The notes beneath the pieces are model-generated. The model made no database searches. It was not told the DNA's origin and was given only the letters and a program-made list of their open reading frames with translations. The position numbers and the translations under genes are program-made. This document shows, in pieces, positions 10,960-20,549 of a DNA stretch of 46,268 nucleotides; position 1 is the first letter of the stretch, and each line of letters begins with the position of its first letter. This DNA is from Ministeria vibrans ATCC 50519 (lineage: Eukaryota > Opisthokonta > Filasterea), in NCBI GenBank assembly GCA_943704425.1, contig CALSCP010001341.1, positions 1 to 46,268 of the forward strand, given 5' to 3'.

Positions 10960-12608
10960 ATCCCTTTCCCGTTCTCGGTGTCGACTAGAGTCTTTGCTTT
11001 CGGTGGTGGCAGTGGAAACTTGGACGGATACGGGGGTGGATGCGCGCGAGGGTTCCGCAGTGGCCGGACGAGTGCGCACGGGACGCAGCACACGGAGAGC
11101 GGCGTCCACGGCAGCATCAAGTTCGGCGTACGGACGAGGCGTGCGCTGGTAGAGCATGCGAATGACACGCGCACACTCCACCAGATCCGCGCGCGACGTG
11201 TCAAAGATGAGGTACCAGGGAGTGCTGAGCGGCAGACTGACAGTGCTCAGCGGATGCACTGATGCCAGGTAAATGCACGCACACGCAATCACCGCACTGG
11301 GAAAGCGCACAAACACGTTGGTTCGCAGACTGTCGTTGACATAGTTCCATGCTCTGCATACAGCGAGAAAAGGTTGATTTAGTTGACATACTCATTTTGA
11401 ACCAAACAGTTTTGCTGCATCATTATTCGTTGTTTCAGAAGGTGTCCCAAGAATGCTCTATCTCCCCATATTTTAAATTTTGATTTGTATCGGGTTGTGT
11501 GTTTAACCATTCTATTCATCACTAACACAAAAAAAAACGCCCCCACAACACGCACAAGGGATTACTGTTTCCTCCTACCTTTGGGCGAGGGACAGACCGA
11601 GTTCGCTGTGAAGCACTTGCAGATAGTTGATCACCAGCTTATATGGGTGTTCCATGTGCACGCAAAAGCCCAGTTCGTACAATATCTGAAAAAATTCAAC
11701 AGCAAAAAAGAGTAGGAAACACAGAATTAGACCACCGAAAAAAAAGACAAGTGTAACTAATAATAATAACAATCTATGCAAGCATAATATGTGTGCGTCA
11801 GAAGGTGTCCCAAGAATGCTCTATCTCCCCATATTTTTAGATTTTGATTTGTATCGGGTTGTGTGTTTAACCATTCTATTCATCAGTCGCAAAACCAAAA
11901 GTACTAATAATAACATAAAAATGACAATAATGAATATCATGACTACCTTTCGTTCCATTTTCACGACCTCGTTGCGTTTCTCGTGGTACAGGTTACGAGC
12001 GGTGTCGAGCGGCAGGCAGCGGACGCCACGGCACTTTTGCATGAGATGGTAAAAGACGTTTGTGGTGTCGCGCAGAGAACGGGGACACTCCTCGACCTTG
12101 CACGCGAGGAACATGGCGGCTGCAGCGACGTCTTCCCACTTGTGCGTGACAAGGCTGCGCTTGTAGTAGAATCGCTGCAGAAGGACGCACGCCGTTGCAA
12201 TGGATGTCTGCGCAAAACGAAATCGGTTAGCGCTCCTCCCGCGCCCACGCTCCCTTATTTCACGTCCACACACCACACCCCCCAATGTACACTCGCTTGT
12301 CTGTGCCATGCGCGCGTGCGATTGCACTGGCGTGTCTCCGACGTTTTTCCACAACACACACAAGAAAAAAAAAAAAAAAAAAAAAAAAAAAGGAGGAGAA
12401 AAATAAATACCTGTGGAACCTCCAAGAGCATGCCTGCTCGCTGAATCCACTCTGTCGCAGTGATACGGATGTCTACTTCGTCATCGACGCTCAGGCCGTC
12501 GTCCATGGACGGCGTAGACGTCAGGATGGCCGCGGGAAGCAATGCTTCATTCAAAGGCAAAAGCTGGACACTGCTTTCATTTGATCGCAGTGGCGACGCC
12601 GTCGTCAT
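10780..12608 (-). CDS. CCNL: Cyclin L with C-terminal RS domain; snoRNA host gene
   Basis: Four exons: 12608-12411, 12207-11947, 11685-11579, 11353-10780; 379 residues. The double cyclin fold spans about 45-245, with SIATACVLLQRFYYKRSL, AAMFLACKVEECPRSLRD, ERKILYELGFCVHMEHPY and SAVIACACIYLAS, all typical of cyclin L. The last ~80 residues are an alternating Arg-Asp then Arg-Ser tail, the RS domain that sends cyclin L to nuclear speckles. Family members pair with CDK11 or CDK12 and act in pre-mRNA splicing and transcription. Intron 1 has a 27-bp A/T homopolymer next to the donor. Introns 2 and 3 each contain one copy of a C/D box snoRNA. The start ATG at 12608 begins the only frame continuous with the cyclin box. 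Confidence 0.94.
11431..11527 (-). ncRNA. C/D box snoRNA, copy A, in cyclin L intron 3
   Basis: On the transcript strand the C box GTGATGA is at 11522-11516 and the D box CTGA at 11438-11435, spanning 88 nt. The flanks pair as a terminal stem: TGTT (11527-11524) with AACA (11434-11431), leaving one unpaired A before the C box. The element sits 51 nt from the donor and 77 nt from the acceptor of a 225-bp intron. Directly upstream of the D box is CTTGGGACACCTT, a candidate antisense guide. Copy B in the neighbouring intron is nearly identical. No clear C'/D' pair was found. Confidence 0.85.
11794..11891 (-). ncRNA. C/D box snoRNA, copy B, in cyclin L intron 2
   Basis: C box CTGATGA (11886-11880; first base C instead of the usual purine) and D box CTGA (11801-11798), spanning 89 nt. 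Terminal stem TGCG (11891-11888) pairs with CGCA (11797-11794), with the same single unpaired A before the C box as copy A. The body differs from copy A only by the first C-box base, one T/C change and one extra A. The flanking intron sequence outside the stem is not similar. The guide CTTGGGACACCTT before the D box is identical to copy A. Confidence 0.85.
12362..12391. repeat. A homopolymer next to the cyclin L intron 1 donor
   Basis: About 27 consecutive A on the + strand (T on the transcript strand), starting some 20 bp after the donor gtattt. Length is likely polymorphic and prone to assembly error. Confidence 0.9.
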
Positions 12609-12779
12609 GAGTCATCAAGCAAATCCCTCGCGACGAAGACTGTATTTTGAATAAAAAAAAGTGTCTTCCTCGAAAGTCGAAAATCGAAACTTGAAAATGA
12701 TCAAAACCAATTCAGTCGGGCCAGTCCAATTCTTTCACCTGTCACTACAATTCTATAGACGCCTTCGAATAAGACTACT
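12609..12779. promoter_or_regulatory. Divergent spacer between cyclin L and calcineurin B
   Basis: 171 bp separate the two start codons. The spacer must hold both 5' UTRs and promoters. No recognisable motif was identified. Confidence 0.4.
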
Positions 12780-13492
12780 ATGGGTGCGCGTGCATCAGTG
12801 CTGGCCGAGGAAGATCTCGACATCATCACGAACTCGACTGGCTGTACGTTGTGTTGTATTGTGTTGTGTTGTGTTGTGTTGTGTTGTGCTGTGTCGACAG
12901 TCCCCTTCAAAGTTCAAAGTGTCACGTCACGCCGTCCGTGTGACACCCAGCACGCGCTTCTGCCGCCACCCCGCCCCACCCCTCTGCACTCCACCTCCAG
13001 CGACTGCTTCGCTCCCAAAAGGCCCTGTGTCTTCTGCCCCTGTGTGTGTTTTGTGTGTCGACTCATTCCGCTTTTCCTTTCCTCAGTCACCCCTCACGAA
13101 ATTAAGCGCCTTTTCAAGCGATTCAAGCGCCTCGACAAAGACTCGACGGGTAGCATCACGACAGAGGAATTCCTGTCCATTCCAGAACTCTCCATGAACC
13201 CGTTGGTGTCAAGTAAGAAAACGACGAGAGAGAGAGAGAAAAAAAAAAGAAAAGGAAAGGAAAGTGTGTTGTCGACTAACAATCGAATGCACAGGAGTAC
13301 TGGCCATCTTCGACTCGGGGCATACAGACAATGTAAATTTCCAACGATTCGCGGAGGTTTTGTCTGTATTTAGGCCCATGTCGGGCAGTACGGAGACACG
13401 GGACGAGCAGTGTCGAAAGAAGATTGAATGTACGTCTTTGCTCTTTCCTCCCGCTTTTTCTCCTGTCACGCTGTTTCTTTCTCTCTCTTCTC

Positions 13493-13523
<31 letters not shown>

Positions 13524-13562
13524 TCTCTCTCTCTCTCTCTCTATCACTTTGTTTCTTTCTTC

Positions 13563-13650
<88 letters not shown>

Positions 13651-13986
13651 GTTGCTTTTCCAGTTCCTCTCGCTCATTCTCTTTCCCTGTAGATGCGTTT
13701 AAGATATACGATGTTGACGAGGACGGCTACATCTCGCAACAGGATCTCTTAACAGTGCTCCGTCTTATGGTCGGCACAAACATATCCGAAGAAAACCTTC
13801 TCAGCATTGCGGACAAGACCATTGCTGAGGCTGACACCGAAGACAACGACGGTCGCATCTCCTTTGCTGAGTTCCAATCCGTACGCGTCGAAAGGGAAGG
13901 GAAGCATGATAAATAATCGTTTATTTGAATAGGTTTTAATGCGAAACAACACTGACATGGACGCCAAGTTGAGTATTCGCTTCTAA
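12780..13986 (+). CDS. CNB1: Calcineurin B regulatory subunit (EF-hand)
   Basis: Five exons: 12780-12843, 13087-13212, 13295-13429, 13693-13880, 13933-13986; 188 residues against about 170 in animals. It is the Ca2+-binding regulatory subunit of the phosphatase calcineurin. The start MGARAS fits N-myristoylation, as does MGNEAS in animal CNB. EF1 loop [12 protein letters not shown] is canonical and [10 protein letters not shown] matches the family. EF2 ([12 protein letters not shown]) lacks several ligands and looks inactive. EF3 [12 protein letters not shown] is good. EF4 ([13 protein letters not shown]) has one extra residue compared with the family loop. DKTIAEAD and DGRISFAEF favour CNB over calmodulin or CBL. 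Introns 1 and 3 contain GTGTT, CA and CT repeats. The catalytic subunit gene is not in the window. Confidence 0.92.
13499..13646 (+). repeat. Compound (CA)n-(CT)n microsatellite in calcineurin B intron 3
   Basis: (CA)n runs from about 13499 to 13522, (CT)n to 13542, then a perfect dispersed-motif copy CTATCACTTTGTTTCTTTCT (13541-13560), then about 80 bp of (CT)n to 13646. Confidence 0.95.
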
Positions 13987-14135
13987 TGGCTGCTCTTTGA
14001 GCGGACCCGGCATGAAAGAAACAAAACAAAACAAGAATCGAGATGTACAAATAATATTATTATGAATACAAAATGAAAGAGTGGGCTTGTGTACAATCAA
14101 AATTCAAGAAGGAATGAGGAGAATGAAGTTTTTTG

Positions 14136-16776
14136 TCACAGTGTGGGACATGTCGAGAGCCTTCCGCCATGGGCCAACCAGAGATCGTGAGAGAGGGCGT
14201 CGTCGGGGGCGAGCCAGGGTTTGTGGCGGCCGCTCCAGTGGAGAAGACGAGCGTCGTGGGCCAGGGAGGGCGGCAGGGACGTGCGCCAGCCGAGCCCGTC
14301 GACGTTCCAGGCGGCCGGGAGCAGCTCCCATTTGCGGTAGACGGCAAGCAGAAGAGGCGGTTGCGTACCGTACGCGTACAGGTTGTTGCCTGTGTTGGTG
14401 CGCATCCAGAAGAGCAGCTCTGGCAGGAGGGCAGGCCACATGCGCAGGTTGAGCACCAAGACGCCCGCGTTAAATGTGGGCGCAGATGCACTCATCGCGT
14501 GTCCGTAGCGCTCCTCAAAGAATCGCGACACATGTGGCGACCCAAAGAAAGCTCCGTACGTGGGCTGTGCACGCGGCACGGCTGCAAGCGGGCTCCCATT
14601 GGCAACGAGGCGCGCACCAATGACAGCAAGCTCACCCACGTCCCCGAGCACAATGGTGTCGCAGTCGATGTAGACGGCGTGCGCCACGTCGGGAAAGAGC
14701 GAGTGGAAGAAGAAGCGGGCAAAGTTGGCGTGACTTGCCAGGTTGCCGACGACATGCCGGTCGCCACGTACCAGACGAATGCCGTCAAGGGCTCGGCTCC
14801 CATTGAACACGCGCACCTCAACGCGACCCACCGCTTGTTGCAGTCTGTCCAAATCAAGGTCAAGACACTCACGCAAGTGCCGACGCATCCATTCTTCGCT
14901 CATGTCTGATATACTCAAATGCAATTGTATCAGTGCGGGATCGGCAGCAGCGGCAATCATTGAGCGAATGGCCGCCGCCAGTCCCACAAGATGCTCTGCA
15001 TCCGAGCTCAATATTACGTCGTACGGCTCGAATGCCGTCTCGTCCGACTGCGCCGTACACGTAAAACTGCCGGGCCCTGTCTTTTTGCATCTCTCCAGCG
15101 TCTCGTCACAAGTATGCTGTTGTGTGACACATGGGTCCACATCTATAAAAAAATTAATGTAAGTAATCGTCTTTTTAAGCTTTGATGACAATACCAATAA
15201 TAATTTTTATTATTATTATTTTTTACCGAGCACGTAAAGACCCCGATTTTTTCGATCAGTCCATTTTTTCCAGCTTAGTGACGAGGTAATTTCAGATTTG
15301 AGCACTCCATTGGTGTTAAAGCCCACGCATCCTCGGGTGATGTCGCATAACGTCTAACAGTGGAGGGGGGACGTAATAAAACTTAATAATATTATTGTAT
15401 AATGATGGTGATTTTCACACCTTGAGGGCTGTGGTGTTGTCTTTGAAGAGAGTAGCTGAAAACAAATCGCTTCCCTCGGTGTCAAGGCCCGGAAAGAAGA
15501 CGTAGGCTCGCTTGCCAAGGCGGAGTACGGGATCCCAGGGAGTCGTGAGGTTCTGGTCAGCGGAGGTCGACAACACGCTCATGTTGGCGCACCAGGTGTG
15601 ACCGTCGCCGACAAGACCCTCACGGCATTGGCATGAGTACCAGGTGGGCCCGGTGCTTGTGCACACTGCGTCACGGTGACACTGATCCATGTCTTCGGCA
15701 CAAACATCCATGTCGTTGATGTAGAGGCCGCGCGTTGGATCGCTGGTCCACTTGGTCCACTTGTCGCGCGGTGCAATGTGCAGCTTGAGAATACCGTTGG
15801 TGTTGAAACCGGCGCAAATGCGCGCTTCGGCACACAGCTGCTGCAGCTCCTCGACGTTATCCTTTAGCTCCTTGCGCACAATCACATCGGACTTGGGCGA
15901 GTCAACTCCCGGGTAGAACACAAAGGAGCGCCGGGTGGGCTGCTGCGGCAAGGGGATGCCGTGGGCGCGTGCGTATTTGCGCCATCGCTCACGGTCCCTC
16001 TCCTGCCGTGCCAGTGTCAAGCGTCTGTGGCGTCGCAAGGCGGTGGTGTGCTCTTGATCACGCAAACGAGTCGTTTCACGAGCACTTTGAAGTTTTTCAT
16101 AGACAGTGGCAAAGACACGTTTGCTCGCCGAGTTCATGCAGTCACCCATGCTCGCGTCGCCAGTGCCCGACCTCAGTACAGTCGCCTGCAAGTGCCAGTC
16201 CAGAATGGTCGAGACAAAGGAGCAGCGTGCGGGTTGGCGTCGACGGTTGGTCAGTCCCAGCGTGAAAATGCGAACCCTCTCCGAGCTGTGTTGCGTCGCG
16301 AGCGACTCGAGCGCTCGTTGCCACACATGCGCCACTTGACTTCGAATGTACACGGCCACCAAGGTTGTTGCTGGCGAGAGCAACGCTGTCCGGCTGGCGA
16401 GCACGCGCACGAGATTGCGCAAGTAGACCACGCAGGATGCGGCGCACGGCTGCTCCAGTGCAACAATGCAGAGCGAACGCTCTGTCGCACCCGTCAGCGC
16501 GCTTCTTGAACACGCCAAGGACGCAGCGAGAAATGTTTCGGCATCCTGCGTCTCGTCAATGTGTACTTGAAAGGCGGTGGTGCGCATGAGCGAGCCGACG
16601 ACGAACTGACCGAGAGCGCGATTGGCACCTACGACGACACTCGCGACAATCCGTGTGGGCGGAGCGAGCGCAGCCGATGAGTCGCCCACGTATCGCAGTA
16701 CAGACAAGTACACAGCTATGCCCAGGAGTGCACAAACGCAGACAAAGGCTGCTCTGCCTCGTATCCGAATAATCAT
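14136..16776 (-). CDS. Type II membrane GT8-family glycosyltransferase with EGF-like and GFNTNG modules
   Basis: Three exons: 16776-15421, 15353-15227, 15142-14136; 829 residues. Residues about 9-27 form a signal anchor after a short basic N-terminus, typical of Golgi enzymes. Residues about 40-270 are unassigned. Two related ~75-residue modules begin near 285 and 425. Each has a FxPGxD start, a CxGFNTNGxLK core with two Cys, a KW pair and RGLY, and looks PAN/apple-like. Each module is followed by a Cys-rich EGF-like stretch opening with DxDxC (DMDVC, DVDPC). The last ~300 residues are a GT8 fold: DxD motif in YIDCDTIVLGDV, FNAGVLVLNLRMW, TQPPLLLAVY and HWSGRHKPW. GT8 enzymes transfer sugars such as glucose, xylose or galactose from UDP donors; the substrate here is unknown. 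No orthologue name is assigned. Confidence 0.85.
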
Positions 16777-16928
16777 TCAAAAGACTGAATTGAGTGAATT
16801 CTGCAAAAATGTTATTAGTTTTGATCAGTACGCTTCCAACTTTTTTTTCGAGTCTTCGACGCGTTTTTTTAATTTATTTATTTATTGCCTCATCTCTCCG
16901 TGCTACGTGACCTATGCCTACAAGGAAT
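16777..16928. promoter_or_regulatory. Divergent spacer between GT8 and the MFS transporter
   Basis: 152 bp, T-rich on the + strand towards the transporter. An in-frame upstream ATG at 16914 would add five residues to the transporter. No other feature was seen. Confidence 0.4.
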
Positions 16929-18064
16929 ATGCGGGCTTTCTTTCGCATTCCCGAGCGCTATAAGTTTGTTGCGCTGGCCGCCACTGGTTTCATGAATGTT
17001 TACGGTCTTCGCGTCAACCTCTCTGCGGCCGTTCCTGCCATGGCGTACGATTCCGAGACCAAGCCCACGCTCTCTCTATACTCATACGCATGCACGCATG
17101 CCAACGCGCCCGCGTGCGCATTGTATAGATCGCTCTAATCGACGGAATAACAATATTAATTTTAGGGAAGAATTTGACTGGACGCCGCAGGAGCGGGGGC
17201 ACATTCTTGGGGCATTCTTCATCGGCTATATTGTGACACAACTTCCTGGTGGAATGTTGGCCACCCGGTTTGGTGGGAAGTGGGTCTTTTGCGTTGGGAT
17301 TCTGCTCACAAGTTTGTTGACACTTCTGACTCCGATTGTGGCGCGCACTCTTGGCGTCAATGGCGTGATAGCCTTGCGGGTAGGAGAAGGGATTGGCGAA
17401 GGGGGTTCGTTTCCAGCGATGCATTCAATGCTGGCAAGATGGACTCCGCCGGCAGAGAGGTCGCGCATGTCTCTGATGGTGTACTCGGGCGCGTACGCGG
17501 GTACCGTGGTGTACTCCCTTGCGTCCGGTGCTCTTCTCACGACTGCTACTGGCTGGCCTTTGATTTTCTACGTGTTTGGTGCGATTGGAGTGGTGTGGAG
17601 CGCTGCATGGGCCTACCTCGCGTACGACTCGCCAGCAAAGCATCCAGCGCTGCGGCACGACGAGCGTGTCTTGCTCAACAAAAACAGTGCGTCTATGCTA
17701 GGATCGACGCAATCGAAGCCTCGCGTGCCATGGCGCGGCATTCTTTCGTCAACAGCGGTGTGGGCCATTGTAGTGGCCCACACCGCAATGAACTTTGGAT
17801 TCTATCTGCTTCTGACCGAGACACCGACCTACCTGCGTGACGTGCTCAACTTTGATCTGGCGGCGGCTGGTGCTCTCTCGTCCATTCCCTACGTGTGCAT
17901 GTTTGTGTCAACGGTGGTTGCCGGCCGCCTTGCCGACCTGTGCATCAACCGACGTCTGATGAGTGTGCGGGTGACGCGTGCTGTCTTCAATGGCGTCTCG
18001 CAAGTCGCCCAGGGTGCCTGTCTTGTTGCCTGCGGTTATGTTGCGTAAGTTATACTACCCGGAA

Positions 18065-18098
<34 letters not shown>

Positions 18099-18137
18099 AT
18101 ATTATAATAATTATTATTATTATATAATATTATATTA

Positions 18138-18185
<48 letters not shown>

Positions 18186-18889
18186 TTATTAATATTGTTG
18201 TTGTTGTTGTTGCGTGTGTGTGTTGACATTGGACTGGATATTTGGGACATTTTTTAGGTCGCGCTCTTTGGCACTGGGGTTTTTGTCGCTTGCGTTGTGG
18301 TGTGCCGGATTCGCACTGTCCGGCTACGAGATCAACCATCTCGACATTGCGCCGCACTTTTCGGGCATTCTCATGGGTATTTCTAACACGGCAGCAACAG
18401 TGCCCGGGTACCGATCGCCTTTGGTCGACAGTGTGATGATATAGACAACTCTGACACGAGTGTGTGTGTTGTTTGTTTGTTTGTTTTTTTTTTTTTCTGC
18501 CCAGTTTTGTTGCACCTTTGCTAGTTGGAGCACTGACGGGCGCGGCAGAGGACGAAGCGGAATTGCGGCGGCAATGGCACGCCGTGTTCTTCATTGCGTT
18601 TGGTGTGTACTGTGTTGGCGCACTGTTCTTTGCTGTGTTTGCGCGTGGTACAGAGCAGCCGTGGGCTGTGGTGGCTGTGGTGGGGGGAGGCGGGTCGCAG
18701 AGTGGACAGCCGCTGGAGAGTGAGTCGAGCGAGCCGGAGCAGAGTGGCCGACAGGCTCGAGTGGTTGATGAGATGGACCAAGGCGAGCAGTTCGAAATGG
18801 ACCGGCTGCGTCTGCTCGAAAGCGAAGAGGACGAGAGCGACGACGCAACGCTCGTCTCTGTGCTCTCCAGGAGACCACCCGACTACTGA
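16929..18889 (+). CDS. SLC17-like major facilitator transporter
   Basis: Four exons: 16929-17044, 17166-18044, 18258-18407, 18505-18889; 509 residues from the ATG at 16929, or 514 from 16914. Family segments are clear: GLRVNLSAAVPAMA then EEFDWTPQERGHILGAFFIG, GYIVTQLPGGMLATRFGGKW, RVGEGIGEGGSFPAMHSML, and HLDIAPHFSGILMGISNT with TVPGFVAPLLVG near the end. These are typical of the SLC17 (sialin / phosphate / vesicular glutamate) group with 12 membrane helices. Family members are anion cotransporters of plasma, vesicle or lysosome membranes; the substrate cannot be read here. The donor GC|gtacga in exon 1 is fixed by phase and homology. The last ~75 residues are an acidic Ser/Glu/Asp-rich cytoplasmic tail. 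AATAAA lies at 18952. Confidence 0.9.
18060..18190. repeat. (ATT)n tract in the MFS gene intron 2
   Basis: About 130 bp of TTA/ATT repeats with ATAAT inversions, inside the 213-bp intron 18045-18257. Confidence 0.9.
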
Positions 18890-19004
18890 CCTGACACCTC
18901 TCGTGCTCGTTGTTTCTTCACTCACTGTACACTTTTAAATTCAACAGAAATAATAAATTTGATTATTATTATTTTACTATGCTATTTCCCGCTTCTGTAA
19001 TCTT

Positions 19005-20202
19005 TTATGTGTTCTGTCCTTGCTGGACATAGCACACAATGTGGTCGTAAACGCGCTCCTGGCACATACCGCAGTGGGTGTATAGGTGGTCGCTGTCGTC
19101 ATGCTCCTGCTGTCGGTCAAAACAGGCCTTGCAGACGGCGAGATGGCGACATGGCAGGAACAGTACGTTGGGCGGCTCCGTCCGACACGTAGTGCAGTGC
19201 GAGGCGTTGCACGCGCGCGTCAGACTCGCCACGTCCTCCTCACGTAGCTCCAGTTTCCGACGTTCCTCGGCAGTCGCCTGTGCAACCTCAGCCTTCACTC
19301 GTTTCTGACATTCCTCTTCAAACTTTTGTTCCATTTCACGACCTTCCTGGGCCAGTTTGGCGCGATCACAAGCAATCTGCTCTTGAGCCACACGCAACTC
19401 TTCGCGACACAGCGCCGCTTCGACAACGGCCGCCTTGGCAAGGCTCTTCTGTCGTTCAGCAGTCGCCACAAGCATGGTGCATTGGTTCGACTGGCGCAAA
19501 ACAACCGCCTCGTAGCGGCACACTGCTGCGCGCAGATCAGCAATCTTCCGCTGCTGCTGCTCATTCTCGATCACAGTGCGGTTGCTGTTGTTGTTGTTGT
19601 TGTTCTCGATGGCAGGCACATCGGGCAAAATAACACAGTTGTCGACAATAGCGGCGACATTCTTTCGACACTGCTCACCACAAAAACAAAAAAAATTATT
19701 ATTAGTGTTAGTGAAATTTAGGAGTTCAGTGGTTTAAAAGAAAAAAAAGGGGGAGAAGATGTGTGGGTGCTATTTACCTCGACAACGTGTGCGGTGGCAG
19801 AGTCGTCGACGTCGGAGGAGGAGGAGGAGGAGGAGGAGGGTTCGTGTTCGTGTGCGGAGACGGAGACGACAGCAAAGTAGTAGGCGAGGCCAAGCAAGGA
19901 AGTCGAGCCAAACGCACGGCGGAGGGTGCGCGTCACGGTCGCTTCAATGGGGGCGGCAATGGTAGACAGGGATGCATTGGGGAGGCCGTTTCGGAGAGAG
20001 TGAAAGGCCGAATTTCGGCCGGACGAAGCAAAAAGAGACGAGTGGGCGATGACAGAATCGCCAGGTAATGTTGCGCGGTTTAAATTCAGAGAAGGAGGAG
20101 CTCGCGCACGGCCCCTAGAGTTTCCCGTCGCATTTGAAACAACTTGATGGTCTGTACGGAAGAAATAAACATGGTTTAGGGTGAATTTGATATCGGTCGA
20201 GC

Positions 20203-20241
<39 letters not shown>

Positions 20242-20343
20242 AGCGTTGTTGATGAAACGCCGAGCTATACGGAAGGTTTCACCGGCCTCCTTTGCTCCGT
20301 AGCTACGGATTGAAGGGAGGACCTTCCGGAATAGGTTCAGCAT
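19005..20343 (-). CDS. Membrane RING-finger protein, possible mitochondrial E3 ligase
   Basis: Three exons: 20343-20241, 20151-19778, 19670-19005; 380 residues. The N-terminus MLNLFRKVLPSIRSYGAKEA is basic, amphipathic and lacks acids for 17 residues, like a mitochondrial presequence. A hydrophobic segment TSLLGLAYYFAVVSVSA at about 120-136 could span a membrane. After a Ser run comes a long charged coiled coil (about 190-315). The C-terminus is a C3HC4 RING of the IAP type: CTTC, PCRHLAVCKACF and CGMC, with a longer loop before the last Cys pair. RING proteins of this kind are ubiquitin E3 ligases. The arrangement recalls membrane-anchored E3s, but I see no defined orthologue. Intron 1 begins with GT followed by about 30 A. 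Location and substrates are inference. Confidence 0.8.
20208..20238. repeat. T homopolymer at the RING gene intron 1 donor
   Basis: About 31 consecutive T on the + strand. On the transcript strand this is a poly-A run starting directly after the donor dinucleotide GT. Confidence 0.9.
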
Positions 20344-20549
20344 TGGAAAAAAGAATGATTCGGAATTCGGATAATTATTCCTTCATTGTTGTTTGTGGTT
20401 TCGACTCTCTTTTGTCGATCAAAAACTGGTAGATGCTTATTTTATAAAGTAAGTGAATGGGTGACGAGGAAAAGCTCAAGGGAGAAGAGAGGGAGAGAAA
20501 GATGGTTTCTTTTTGTTTTTTTTTTTTAATTTTGGAACGTATGATCATT

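Noticed and set aside
11485-12052. Repeated peptide YRVVCLTILFI in two frames as a possible repeated protein domain
   Set aside because: The similarity comes from the duplicated snoRNA sequence read on the opposite strand, not from a protein.
13424-13702. Open frames through CT repeats giving Leu-Ser repeat peptides
   Set aside because: By-products of an intronic (CT)n tract; no start context or similarity. The same applies to the CT/GA frames near 9935-10380 and 28500-28860.
18428-18455. GTGATGA followed by CTGA in an MFS gene intron
   Set aside because: Only about 15 bases separate the boxes, too short for a C/D snoRNA.
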